DNA from: Bemisia tabaci
Taxonomy: Eukaryota > Arthropoda > Insecta > Hemiptera > Aleyrodidae
NCBI RefSeq assembly: GCF_918797505.1
Contig: NC_092800.1
Coordinates: 7,068,001-7,132,000, forward strand
DNA length: 64,000 nucleotides
Direction: 5' to 3'
The position numbers and the translations under genes were made by a program. The notes beneath the pieces are model-generated. The model searched no databases, was not told where the DNA came from, and worked only from the letters and a program-made list of their open reading frames with translations. Below are positions 9,948-20,716 of this stretch, piece after piece. The stretch's first letter is position 1. The number at the start of each line of letters is the position of its first letter.

Positions 9948-11640
9948 ATTAGGAGTGGTAGGATCTTAGAGGATACTATATTTGTGGGTAAATGGAACAG
10001 CGACATTGACAGCGCTTCGAATCTTCACCTAGGCCTTGAAAGAAAGCCCACGCCATTACTGTAATCTTTCCTAAATTAGGTCACAGACCCAAATTTTCTC
10101 TCCGTGTGCTAAATAAGTGTAAACCCTCCAATTATGATCCTTGGAAGTATCAGCAGAGGAAATGAGTAATTTTTCCAAAGTTTCATCCCTTTTATTAGAT
10201 ATTTCAGGCAGTCTATTTTTATTTGGACAGCCAGTCGGACAGGTGTGAGTGTCCATCACTTTTTCGATAAAAACAGCTTTCAACCAAGCACCAAACTGAG
10301 GGAAAAATCCAATCGCTAGGTTTTTGCGAACATTATTAACGGAGACAAGAAACTTTAAAAACACGGTGTCCACACGCTTCTCAAGATACGACTTTCTTTT
10401 CCCTTCAAAGTTACTTCAAGAGTCAAAGGCTAAGATTTTGTTCTGATTTTTTAGTTTTTTACCACCTTGCTTAGTGGCTCATATGAACTATGAGTTTGAA
10501 TAGTATTATATAATAATTGTCTCAGCGATCCTTAAATCTATGATTTAGCTTAATTATTACGTGGAAGTGAGACCGTTACTGTCAGGTCACTCGGATCGGA
10601 ACGCAAACCCAGGACCATTCACCCTCAGGCAGCACGACAACATCATAAATCCAAGTTCGAAACTACGTCCCATTCAATCACATTTATGACGAGGACACCA
10701 ATTGCTAATATATGTACCAATCTAGCAGAACTTGGCAGTGTTTCAATGTTTCCCCGAACATTATCGTGGGGAGAAATTCAAGTCGGCTTAATTGCTGATT
10801 TGCGTCTAAACGTTAAAATGGGCAGAAATCCGGTCAGGATTAAATGATTTCTGACAATATTCTATGTACTACAGATCTGGTAGTCCGTGCTGAATCTGTA
10901 GTAGTCCTAACCATATGCCTGGCAGAACCATGGTATTTGTGTTGTAATTCGTTCAGCATCATTTTTGTTGGTTTTAAATGTAAGATAGAATGCAGGAAAG
11001 CCCGATCGAGGTGTTTCGTGTATAACTAGTCAGGCAGTAGCCATCCGTCGGTTTTTTTTTGTTTTTTGTTTTTTTTTTTTCATTTGGTCTCGTCATTTTT
11101 TAGGGGAGTTTTTTAGGATTGGGCCGGGGTGGCTACCGCCACCTAGAATTCAGTATGAGCCAAATCGTTGGTGTTAAGTAAAATTTCTCAGTCATTATCA
11201 GAGAAAAGGAGAGCATTTTCCAACAAGTTTCAGAACAAGGCCGCTTGCTCATTGGTTTCAAAGGTTGTAGAGTGTAGACCTTTCTTTCGGATTTCTTTGG
11301 AAATCCTCTCAAAAAAATGTATGAGAAAAGTTTTTGAAACGTATCAGTGAAACTTGACTCATTTTAAATAGGTATCAGAACATCTTCTTAGAGTGTCGGT
11401 GGCACAAAACTTTATGGTGACTTAGAGGAGTGTCTAAAACGTGTTAAAAACTGAATTATCACAATTTTAAGTATTAAAAAAATATATCATAATATTAATA
11501 ATATTATTTAATGTATTATTATTATTTACGAATTTTCGATGAAACGTGTTGAAGATATTTTTTGATCTCAGCGAAACATTCTCACAACATTTTAGACACC
11601 GATTGTGCTACTAGGAGACAGATACTCTATGCCAGTAACG
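9948..11640. other. No gene; T/G-rich patch near 11050-11090
   Basis: About 1.7 kb without a convincing exon on either strand. A run of T with G interruptions lies at about 11051-11090. Confidence 0.45.
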
Positions 11641-11822
11641 CAAGAATGTTGAGCGAGGCCGGCGGCATACACCCTCACTCTAACTGGAGTATTCCAATCG
11701 CGAGATGACATCCGCACCATCAAAGTTTACAGACCTGGTAGCGCAACACGGACGTGGGATTCCTCGCCATGAATAATTAGTCAAAATTAAACGGAGATGA
11801 CCGGCGATTAAGTTCTCAGATT

Positions 11823-12150
11823 TGTGAGCAAGCAGTGAAAGTTCCGCGCGGCTTTGGGAAGCGCTGCAGTTAAATTGGATTTCACTAACGAGGAACGCTT
11901 AAGCGGCCGCGTGCATGTGCGTCCGTCGCTGCACCGCAAAAACCGCGAACCTGCATGCTGTTTCGCGTGTACTTACGCGGTTTTGGCATCGCGGGTGCCG
12001 TTCCCGCATCCTTATCACAAGCTCGCTTCCATTTTCTCCGGCCACTTCCGCTCGTGCGGATATCGGAGTGGCGGCTGCTCCCTGTTCCGCCCGATTAGGA
12101 GCCGTCGAGTTTACGCTTTTGGTCGAAATATTTCGGTAGATTTGTCAAAG
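11823..12150. promoter_or_regulatory. CpG-rich patch, possible promoter or 5' exon
   Basis: Local rise in G+C and CpG compared with the flanks. It holds frames open on + (11854-12309) but no recognisable protein. It ends at the start of a tandem array. A promoter role is inference only. Confidence 0.2.
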
Positions 12151-12177
12151 TTCTCGGTATTACGGCGCTCCCTTTTT

Positions 12178-12800
12178 CGGAATCGTCTTGGTTATCCACG
12201 GCTCGTGGCGCCATGCAATAGAATCGTTCCTGTTACCTATCCACGGATTTTCGAATGTTTCGTAGCCAGCGAGCTCATTGTTGAAATTGATAGACAAAGC
12301 GATAGATAAAAAAACATGGGGAGTATAGAGCGATCGTATTTGTTGAAACGGATATCCTCGGTTTTCCACGGCTCGTTTCTGTTACCTATCCACGGATTTT
12401 CGAATGTCTCGTACAGCCAGTGGGCTTATTGTTGAAATTGATAGACAAAGCAATAGACAAAGAAAACATAGGGAGTATAGAGCGATCTTATTGGTTGAAA
12501 TGGATATCCTCGGTTATCCACGGCTCGTGGTCTTCTGTTACCTATCCACGGATTTTCGAATGTTTCGTACAGCCAGTGGGCTTATTGTTGAAATTGATAG
12601 ACAAAGCGATAGACAAAGAAGCGACATAGGGAGTATGGAGCGATCCTATTGGTTGAATTGATATCCTCGGTTATCCACGGCTCGTTATGCCACGCAAAAG
12701 AATCGTTTCTGTTATCTATCCACGGATTTTCGAATGTTTCGTAGCCAGCGGGCTTATTGTTGAAAATGATAGACACAGCGATAGACAAAAAAGAGATCTG
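12178..12800 (+). repeat. D-related tandem array, ~4.5 units
   Basis: The marker CCACGGATTTTCGAATGT starts at 12241, 12390, 12546 and 12720 (spacing 149, 156 and 174 bp). Each unit also carries TTGTTGAAATTGATAGACAA, GATAGACAAA and GGAGTAT..GAGCGATC. The last two parts are family D sequence, so the array is an amplification of one D arm plus ~80 bp of flank. Open frames on both strands across it are repeat-generated. Confidence 0.9.
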
Positions 12801-13120
12801 CCTTCCAAGGCCAGAACGCCGTAAATCCATTCCAGATTTTAAAATCTTTTTTCAGACAAAATGCTGCGTTACAAGAAAACCTGGCCACCTCCGTGCTCTA
12901 TATTTTCATTTTAACTTCCCATTTGTATAACAAAGTCATTCCGAAAGTACAGAGGATGGATGTTGCAGGATTTCTTGCTGTGGAGCATTTTGTCTGAGAA
13001 AAATGTGCCGAAAATGGAGATATAGTATTTTTGCGATGGACGGCAGATGTAGGGCCAGGGATATGGAGCGATCCTATTGTGGACACAATACACATAATAC
13101 GGAGGGTAGTTCTTTCCTGG
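12801..13120. other. No gene seen
   Basis: A short stretch near 13056-13085 (ATATGGAGCGATCCTATTG) repeats family D sequence. Otherwise unique. Confidence 0.4.
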
Positions 13121-13127
13121 TAGCAAC

Positions 13128-13290
13128 GTCTGGATACAACTATTCGTGTTTAAGGGATGTCCGTGTTGCATGCTGCACAATTGCAGGCGTTCTGAGTTTC
13201 GTAATCAGACCGTCTTGATACAACTATACGTGCTTCGGGATTGTCCGTGTTGCATACACACTAAATTGCAGGCGCTCAGGGTATCTGAAT
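13128..13290 (+). repeat. Two-unit direct duplication, ~84 bp
   Basis: GATACAACTAT..CGTG..GTCCGTGTTGCAT..AATTGCAGGCG occurs at about 13133 and again at about 13217. Confidence 0.75.
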
Positions 13291-13999
13291 CAAAAGATCG
13301 ACCTGAATGATACCCATGTAGCACCCACATCTCGTTGATTAAACAACAAATTTCAAAATTCAGGTGAGCCACGTAGAATTGCTGCAACGTTGCTGAATAG
13401 CGAGATTTTTGGATACGTTATCAGCCACGATTTGCGGCCCCGTGAACGCAAAGAGTTATTAATTTTTTTATCAGAGTCGCGTCGTCCCATTATTTGTTTA
13501 GAAACGCCTTTTCTACAGAAACCAGATATGAAGTTTGTTCCTCTCAGAACATTTTACGGCTCAAATTTTACGGTTTATTACTCATTGCGTCACCAAAAGC
13601 TAGGATGAAAGTTAACAGTCAAATTTTGATACGTGATTTCGTGCCATGAGTGCGTTCTACGTTCTGGGTTGTAAATCATACAGGAACCAGCGCAATTCAG
13701 GCGAGGCACACCTAATGTCATTTCACTTTTAAGTTGCTGGCAGTCCACAGACAAAACCGGCCACCACTTTCATAAGCCACAAAATCAACAGCCGGTAAAG
13801 CTATAAGGAAGTTGATGGCACAATATCGAACGACCAATTCATGGTACATACCTACTGGCCTCACCGTCACTTTCAATCAATGGAGATGCAGTAAAAGTAC
13901 CCGCAAATCCTCCAGTCATTGGGGCACTGGTTTTGCGCAGGTGCACAGTGCACTGCTTTGCCTTGATAGGAAACTATGGAAGAATGCCGTGTGTGATAA
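13291..13999. other. No gene seen
   Basis: Short frames only; no motif or repeat recognised. Confidence 0.45.
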
Positions 14000-14084
14000 T
14001 TGGGACCTTCTTCTTCTGAAAGGAACCATGTGCATTGGGTTTGTATGTAACAACATAGGTCCTTTTAGCATGAATAAATCCAAA
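14000..14084. repeat. Family N hairpin, decayed copy
   Basis: CTGAAAGGAACCATGTGCAT pairs partly with ACATAGGTCCTTTTAGCATG. Related to the better hairpins at 31168-31252 and 50313-50400. Confidence 0.5.
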
Positions 14085-14325
14085 TAAACGTACTTAAATC
14101 AAAATGAACTTTATTTATTTTTTGACAGGAGCCCTGTGACCCATAATAGCACATGCATAACAGGGCTCATGTCACGATTGACATAATTCCTTTTGATTTC
14201 TATAGCTCACAGCATAGATATTCTTCAGAATATTTCAGCGAAGGAAGAATGCTAGCAAAATGCAATTTTTTCCTCTTCATGAAAAAAAACCTCTCTGATT
14301 CATTAAAGAAATAGCAAAAGTCAAC

Positions 14326-15088
14326 TCAATAAACAGTGGCGTAACGGACTTCCGCTGGGCCCCCCCGCAAAATTTTTTCTAGCCTCCCCCCCATGTCGAT
14401 AACATTTCAAAATTATCCTCCCCTCCCGCCCCTCTCCCTCCCTCGCTCCTTCCCGTTTTCCCTCTTATGGTCGGGGCCCGCAGCACGAAAATTTCTGCAA
14501 AAATCAGCCTTAACCACCAAAAATATCAAAATGGCAGCAGCTTATATCCTTTTACCTTTAGGTATGGTATGTGCAAGATTTAGCCTATTTTTACGTTATG
14601 TCCTTAGGTTGAATTTGACTCATCCCTCACCGTCCCGGATCCCGTACCCGATTGGGGCGGGGGCCCAGCCCAGGCCCAAGGATCTTCAGGGGGGCCTAGG
14701 CCCAAGAATCAAAGGGCCCCCAAGGGCCTTGGGGCCATTAGATTCTTGGGCCTCCCCCCTCCCAAAGATCGAAATACGAGAAGTGACAAAAAAAGAGAAA
14801 ATTATCTAGTAATCACTGAGTGGTAATTGGAAAGCAAGGACCCTCCAGCAAACAAAAAGTTAGGAACAGTCCGAAAGAAGTATGAAAAACCCTGAGCTAA
14901 CAATAAAAATCAGAGGAAGAAGCCCCATCTCTGTAAGTAGAGGCCAAATGTTTGAAACCAAAGTTGAGCATCAAAAAGAGAGAGAGAGAAAAAATAAAAT
15001 CCCGGCGGCCGAGGAGGGCCCCCTAGGCGTCTGGGCCCCCCTGCATAGCAGGGTCTGCGGGGGCGCCCGTTACGCCACTGTCAATAAA
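14326..15088. mobile_element. hAT-type non-autonomous element with exact 8-bp TSD
   Basis: The element is 14334-15080 (747 bp). It starts CAGTGGCGTAACGGACTTCC and ends CCCGTTACGCCACTG, so the terminal inverted repeat is CAGTGGCGTAACGG. TCAATAAA stands at 14326-14333 and 15081-15088, an exact 8-bp duplication. G- and C-rich subterminal tracts (GGGCCCCCC) are present at both ends. The interior holds a 138-codon frame without transposase features, so it is a non-autonomous derivative. Confidence 0.9.
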
Positions 15089-15109
15089 ATTGAGTAAGTT
15101 AGGTAGAAT

Positions 15110-15246
15110 AGCAAATATAATTCTCCGAGAAGTTCAAAGAAAAAATTGCCCAAAAAGTCGAGAAAAATCGTATTTTATCCGATCGTCGAAACACGAAGTG
15201 CGGCAACGTCCAAACATACATGCGGCGATTTTCCTTAGCACGGTAG
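15110..15246. mobile_element. Family B, right half only
   Basis: Only the right part is present, ending TTTTCCTTAGCACGGTAG. The left half is missing next to the hAT insertion. A second, fuller B copy begins about 12 bp later. Confidence 0.6.
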
Positions 15247-15258
15247 CACGAGTACATG

Positions 15259-15506
15259 TCATGCGAAGGAAAAGCGCCGTATGAACATTCTAGAGTTGCC
15301 AAATTTCCTCCAGTAAAATGTTGATTTTTGAGGAGAGTTATGAATATTCTCCTTTCACATTTTCAGACACGGTAAATTAAACTGCGAATGAATTTCTGTG
15401 AAAAATTGGGAGAAAATATCCACAAGTTTTCCAGCAAATTCGCAATTTTTAAAGGAAATTTGGCAACCCCTGGAGGCGTATTCGGCGTTTTTCCTTAGCA
15501 CGGGAG
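15259..15506. mobile_element. Family B foldback MITE, copy 4
   Basis: The body runs from GCGAAGGAAAAGCGCCGTAT to TTTTTCCTTAGCACGGGAG. Its left terminus is eroded, with the CTGCCGTGCTA part changed. No target duplication is visible. Confidence 0.7.
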
Positions 15507-15585
15507 TGCGGGTACAGGTACACCTCCATCTGGGAGTAACATAAAAGGCGTAATATTGGTCAGTGGGTTAGTGATAATGCCGCGA

Positions 15586-15720
15586 CTCACAAAACGTCGG
15601 TCCTCTGACATAAGGGCGTATCTCGATTTCCACGTGAACCCTGTTGTCCATATAACTCCATGCTTTCCAGGGGTCATGTCGAAATCGAGATACGCCCTTA
15701 CGTCAGAGGACCGACGAAAA
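15586..15720. repeat. Hairpin MITE with ~37-bp arms
   Basis: CGTCGGTCCTCTGACATAAG..GGCGTATCTCGATTTC is nearly exactly reverse-complemented by GAAATCGAGATACGCC..CTTACGTCAGAGGACCGACG, with a ~60-base loop. A diverged relative lies at 34910-35018. Confidence 0.85.
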
Positions 15721-15930
15721 CGCGAGCGGGCCCGGGTCGTCGGCTGCGGCGGCGGCGCGGCGGTCCATAAATGTTTATGATTTGGTGGCACGGTGCAATG
15801 GCACGCCGGGCCCTCAAATACTAGCGAGACGGGCAATTTATAACGGTCGGCCAGGCAGTCAGCGACGGCTGAAGAGTATATGCTCCTGGGCGCCATAGTG
15901 CGCCCGCGTGTCGTGTCGTATAGAGCTGTA
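15721..15930. promoter_or_regulatory. CpG-rich patch next to hairpin
   Basis: High-GC, CpG-dense sequence including a GGC/GCG-rich run near 15743-15765, unlike the AT-rich flanks. It could be a promoter or first exon. No start codon or exon can be defended. Confidence 0.25.
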
Positions 15931-16335
15931 TTGTGCTAATCAAAATATCGCGGCGCTTTGTAGATTTAGATCCGATGCGATGCGCGGAGATAGCACTCGT
16001 CGGAAAATTCGCGTTGCCAAGTCGCAGATAAATTACGCTGATAAAAAAATTTGTGTCCTTGTGTTACTTTTGGTTGATATACGAAGTGAAACACAAATCA
16101 AGACGAATTTGGGTTGATTCGGGCACAGCTTGCGGTGAATTTAGCGCAGAGAACAATGGAGAGACTGGGAGAGCGTATTCTTCAAATTGCGACGTTAGTA
16201 TTCACTTTTTAGTAAACTTTTTCAAAAAAACTATCTGGCATTTTCTCTTGAAGCTGTCAACCAAAGGCTAGAGTTATTTTGTGTTTACTTTCTCGCATTG
16301 ACCAAATATTTTTGTGTTGAAATTTCTCTCTGTGT
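15931..16335. other. No gene seen
   Basis: The stretch near 16020-16110 (AATTTGTGT..TGTGTTAC..AACACAAAT) resembles sequence near 21990-22070, suggesting a low-copy repeat. No gene. Confidence 0.4.
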
Positions 16336-16984
16336 ACAGAAGCCATCTTACGGGGCTATCGGCGGTCTGGAGAACCAGGAAAATTAGAAAAAGTCAGGGA
16401 ATGGCGATGTTGCATGTGTGAGGGATTTGCGATTTGACCACTGATTCTTATGTAAAAGTTCGCGAGCAACACAATGGTGCCACTGGTTTTCTCTGAAATC
16501 ATCTCCCAAGCTCAGAAAAAGCTCTCAAAGTGAGGCCAAAACGGAGGGGATATCCCACGCTATCCTGAGAGTCCACCTCTACATCAAAACAAACTCTTCA
16601 TGCAAAGACAGGGAGCAAATACATTAGCAGTGATGCTGTGTTCTCAGTGTTTAGAGTCCCCAAATAAAGAGGCAGCCCTGTCAATGTATTTGCTCCCTAT
16701 CTTTGCATGGAGAGTTTGTCTTGATGTAGAGGTGGACTCTCAGGGTAGGGTGGGATATCCCCTCCATTTTGGCCTCAACTTGAGAGCTTTTTTTGAGATT
16801 GGGAGTTGATTTGAGTGAAAACCAGTAGCACCACCGTGTTTCTCGCGAACTTTTACATATGAATCAACAGTCAAATCGCAAATTCCTCACACATGCAACG
16901 TCTCCATTACAGAGGCCATCTGCAGGGCTGCCGGTGCTCTAGAGAACCGGGAAAATTGTGGAAAGTCAGGGAACTTGCGATGAC
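16336..16984. repeat. ~70-bp direct repeats flanking a foldback element
   Basis: ACAGAAGCCATCT..GGAGAACCAGGAAAATT..AAAGTCAGGGAA at 16336-16404 recurs in the same orientation at 16909-16980. These copies bracket the inverted-repeat element at 16401-16907. Confidence 0.8.
16401..16907. mobile_element. Large foldback element (family J), copy 1
   Basis: The two halves are inverted copies: ATGGCGATGTTGCATGTGTG at the left against CACATGCAACGTCTCCAT at the right. Pairing continues through AAAAGTTCGCGAG, GGAGGGGATATCCCAC, CTCTGAGAGTCC-type boxes and GGGAGCAAATACATT. About 60 bases of loop remain at the centre. The second copy is at 44395-44855. There is no coding sequence. Confidence 0.9.
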
Positions 16985-17322
16985 TGGGTAAATTCAGGGA
17001 AAGACGTGGAATTCGTGGGGAAAGTCAGGGAATTTCTGACACATGAACTAATCACTAAAATATATCACTGTTTACCCTCTCTGGTCACTTTTAAGGCTTG
17101 TCATCGTTAAACCGACTACTAATTTTTATTTAAAAAATGGAAATTTTATTCAAAAGTTAGAAAATTAGAGAATCATGGTGTCAAGTAATAGTAAAATAGT
17201 CAGAGGAAAGCCAGGAAATTTGAAGATGAAGAATTCGGGCGTAGGGGCGTATACCCCCCGCCCCCCTTTTGCCCTCAATCTGCGTATGGTTACGCGTTAT
17301 TCTTATGATTTTATAATATTTA
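16985..17322. other. No gene seen
   Basis: Contains further AAAGTCAGGGAA motifs (about 16990-17035). No frame or element recognised. Confidence 0.4.
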
Positions 17323-17590
17323 TATTTAATAATTTTCTAATTTTTCATAATTTTTCTAATTTTTCTCATGATCTGATCAACTATCATCCCCTGGAAAAAC
17401 TGCAGCAATAGCCCAATATGTGGCCACGCTGTGCATTTGCGAAGACTATGAGCCTCTATATTTGATAATTTTCTAATTTTTCTAATTTTTTCTAATTTTT
17501 CATAATTTTTCTAATTTTTCTCATAGTCTGATCAACTATCATCCCCTGGAAAAACTGCAGCAATAGCCCAAAATGTGGCCACGCTGGGCA
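17323..17590 (+). repeat. Two-unit direct duplication, offset 155 bp
   Basis: A TTTTTCTAATTTTTC-type AT-rich tract followed by GATCAACTATCATCCCCTGG, AAAAACTGCAGCAATAGCCC and GTGGCCACGCTG appears twice. The GATCAAC marker is at 17375 and 17530. Confidence 0.9.
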
Positions 17591-17927
17591 CAAAAGTATG
17601 AGCCTCTCCGCTCGCAACGATTGGTGCTATGCGCGAGGCACGCTCGAACATGGGTGCATCCGCAATGCAACATCAACTTGCAAGAGCCCACTGTCAATAT
17701 CAGGCGGCTCCACCGGGCATTACTCTCCGGCCTCAAGGCTGAGCGCCTCTCGGATTATTTGACGCTTCCTAGCAAATAACCAGACCTCCTGAAAATATTT
17801 GTCTTGCTCCTTCCCTCTCTTCCTTTCATTCGTTTTTCCGCGACGCCCCTAACACTTCCGCCCTCGGCAGTTGACCCGGGAACCATACATCTCTCGCTAT
17901 CCGAACCTATACCACTCATATTGAACA
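17591..17927. other. GC-rich stretch with coding-like frames, no gene called
   Basis: 17573-17779 is open on + in one frame, and a second + frame is interrupted only by a TGA. Codon use looks more coding-like than in the flanks, but I recognise no family and no splice structure. Confidence 0.25.
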
Positions 17928-18346
17928 CTGAAAAAAAATCTCGGTGTATTTACCAAGAAAAGGGTAAAATTACCAAGAATTCAGGGTTCTATTTGATCCC
18001 AATTTTTTCTTGGTAAAATTACCATTTATGGAATTAGTAATTTTACAGAGAAATCTCGGTAAAATTATTGAACATTCTCGGTAATTTTACTAGACCTTGG
18101 TAAAAACGCCAATATTTTTTATCGACTGTGGTAGAATTGACGAGATAAAATTGCAAAGTTACCGGGAATTAATTACCAATAAAAGTGGTATTCCTACCTG
18201 AAAAAACAGTAAAAATACCGGTTTTTAGGTAAGCTTACCAGTCTGTCTTGGTATAATTACCAATAATTGGTAAAAAAAGTGAGATGGTAAAGGTGCCAAC
18301 GGACCTTGGTAAAAACGCCGAGAGTTATTTTTCAATAAATGGCTAT
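17928..18346. mobile_element. CACTGAAAA-end element rich in GGTAAAATTACC
   Basis: It starts CACTGAAAAAAAATCTCGG and ends near GTTATTTTTCAATAA. The interior is filled with imperfect palindromes of the type TTGGTAAAATTACCAA. Its termini resemble those of family A (CACTGGAAAA), suggesting the same superfamily. Confidence 0.6.
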
Positions 18347-18429
18347 TTTATCCCGGGACGTCCTTGGAAGACGTTAAGACACTCAGCGATACATTGAAAT
18401 TAAGCTGTGCTTTTTTTACGCTTTTTTGG

Positions 18430-18717
18430 CGATAAAATCGCGAGGATCATCAACATCTGAGCGATTATCTTCGATCTGGTCGCAATTATCCCTTTAGAAC
18501 ATCGTTCGATAAAATCGAGATTTCATCTGAATTTATATATCAATATTGTTTGTTCGATAATATTGCGATAAATTGCCGTCGATAAAATCGCGATTTTATC
18601 GCAAACGTATGCGATGAAATCACAATTAATTGCAATTTTTTATCCATAATATTGCGATTAATCGACGTCGATAAAATTGCGATACTAAAAACTAAAAACT
18701 AAAAACTAAATACTAAA
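18430..18717. repeat. GCGATAAAATCGC-rich repeat ending in (ACTAAAA)n
   Basis: CGATAAAATCGCGA-type palindromic motifs recur about every 40-60 bp. The stretch ends in four to five ACTAAAA units at 18684-18717. Confidence 0.65.
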
Positions 18718-19643
18718 CACACATCCAACATGTACTATACTACATCCTTTGATCAAAACGCAACTAATAGCGATCAACACTACCTCGGGAGAGGGAGGGC
18801 CTGGTGGTGCCTGGCATGTACCGAAAATTACGATAGGGTTGCCATCGATAATCTAACGAGGGAAGGTGTTAAATAATCAAGAAAAGTTCTTATTGTCGAT
18901 CATATATATGACTTCTTTTAATTCCTAAACGGAAGATCTGATACAATCAGATCTTAATTTTGACGGAGGCTCCAGGGTTCTTTTGGCACTTTGGAAACTT
19001 TTCCCGAGGAAAATATGTCTTTAAAAATTCCACTTATAGGAATGATTACGGAAATAATGCTCTCTTGTCTAGCTGAATTTTTGCAAGTTTACCTAATTTT
19101 TTACCAAAAAATTACTGTGTCGTAATATGATCTTTTGCTGATGCACTCTAGATTCACAAAACCATTGTTTTTTTTCCATTTTTTCTGATTTGTGACTCAT
19201 GTGGCAACTTAATTGTGAGGACTAGGCGCCATGTCGCCATGCGCGAGGATACCTATTGTCTCTATTGATGAAAACATCATCTCAAATGCACTGTTTGCGT
19301 TTCACGACACCAAACGCTGAGATACGCATTTATCTAGCAACTTCGTATCGTCATCATCTGTTGTTCATCTGATATCTTTGTACCCGCGCATTGTTTTCGA
19401 CTCTATCTCATTGTCACCACTTTCATTTGCATAAATTACAATAAATAATCAAGACATTCGCAGCAGCCGTATTCTTTAAACAGAATGAATTACTACAGTG
19501 TTTATTTTTCTTCCCTCCTTTCTACGACAATTTTTAATTACTTTTCGACTCGTTTTTCAGTTGATTCATCACATATAAAAACTTTCATACGATGCACAAT
19601 GATCGTGTAAAGTAATATGTTGATAAAATCTCTAAAATTCCTG
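18718..19643. other. No gene seen
   Basis: Unique-looking AT-rich sequence without convincing exons. Confidence 0.45.
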
Positions 19644-19880
19644 CACTGGAAAAAAAAACACATTGGATCTAGAGTCCAGATTCTTAAAAACATCGACAAG
19701 AAAAAAAAAAACTCTTGGTTCAATCAGATTTAAGCTTAAATCAAGAACCAAGCCTCTTAATTTGAGCGGATTTTTTTTTATTTGATTTAAGCTTAAATCT
19801 GATTGAATCAAGAGTATTTTTTCTTGTCAATGTTTTCAAGAGTCTGGACTCTAGACTCAATGTGTTTTTTTTTTCCAGTG
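19644..19880. mobile_element. Family A MITE, copy 2
   Basis: The ends are CACTGGAAAAAAAAACACAT and TTTTTTTTTCCAGTG. GGATCTAGAGTCCAGA is inverted in the right arm. It is a full-length foldback with no coding capacity. Confidence 0.9.
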
Positions 19881-20434
19881 CATCATGTTAATCAATATTT
19901 TAATGAAGTCTTTAAAGCCCCTGAGTAAGTTTCAATGAAGCTGTCATCGATTTATGCAACACGACTTTGGTAACGCTTTCTGTATGACAGCGAAATAATG
20001 AATGGTTTACGTTTTTCGCCCTGCAAAACTTTGCCTTGTTTCTATAATTTATGGCAACGTAGCGGCAGAGGTAGGTAATCTAAGAATTCTAGGATGGAGA
20101 ACTTTTTTGTTCAGAGAGATCATTTGATTTAAACGGAATAAACACTTGACACTCGCTTACGGATAACAGCAAAAAATCTACCGGTATATCCATTCAGATA
20201 CCCCATGAATTCGGTCTATGGGTTAGGACCAAGGAATTAAATGGAAGTTTTCTCGTGCTCATAAAATGTCTCCTCGACTTTCTCAGAGAATTTTAATGTA
20301 CGTAGAAAGGAACAAACGCAGCAGTTGATGTATATAAATTTTGAGAGACAAGCAAAAACTATTTCAGTGAATCTCGGAAATTTCTGGTATTGTTTCTTAA
20401 ATGAGACTCGAATTTCCGTCTGTCGCGAAAGAAC
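19881..20434. other. No gene seen
   Basis: No frame or repeat that I can support. Confidence 0.45.
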
Positions 20435-20693
20435 AATTGAGAGGCTTGGAGGACACGGCGCGCAAGTGCAGTTTTTGAAAAAAAAATCGAGACATTAATG
20501 ATTCCACGTAAAACTTGTGTTAATGAATACTCTGTGAAAAATCCGCTTACAAATTTCAATTTTCAAGCATCAAAAAGACAATTTGACCTTTCTTCCCGCC
20601 ATGAGGATCCATGTAATTTTGAAACTTCAAACACGTATTTCTCGAAATGGCAAAAACTGCCATTATGCGCCTTGTTCTCCAAGCCCCTCAATT
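20435..20693. mobile_element. Family T short TIR element (259 bp)
   Basis: AATTGAGAGGCTTGGAGGAC..GCAGTTTTTG at the left is inverted as CAAAAACTGC..GTTCTCCAAGCCCCTCAATT at the right. A partial copy is at 32367-32600. Non-coding. Confidence 0.85.
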
Positions 20694-20716
20694 CGTAGTT
20701 TCACCAGGCCTCTCTT

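Noticed and set aside
11854..12309. 151-codon frame on + across a CpG-rich patch
   Set aside because: GC-rich DNA has few stops, and the frame runs into the tandem array. No protein family.
14393..14809. 138-codon frame inside the hAT element
   Set aside because: Pro-rich, from C-rich subterminal tracts. No transposase motifs such as a hATC dimerisation region or BED finger are seen.
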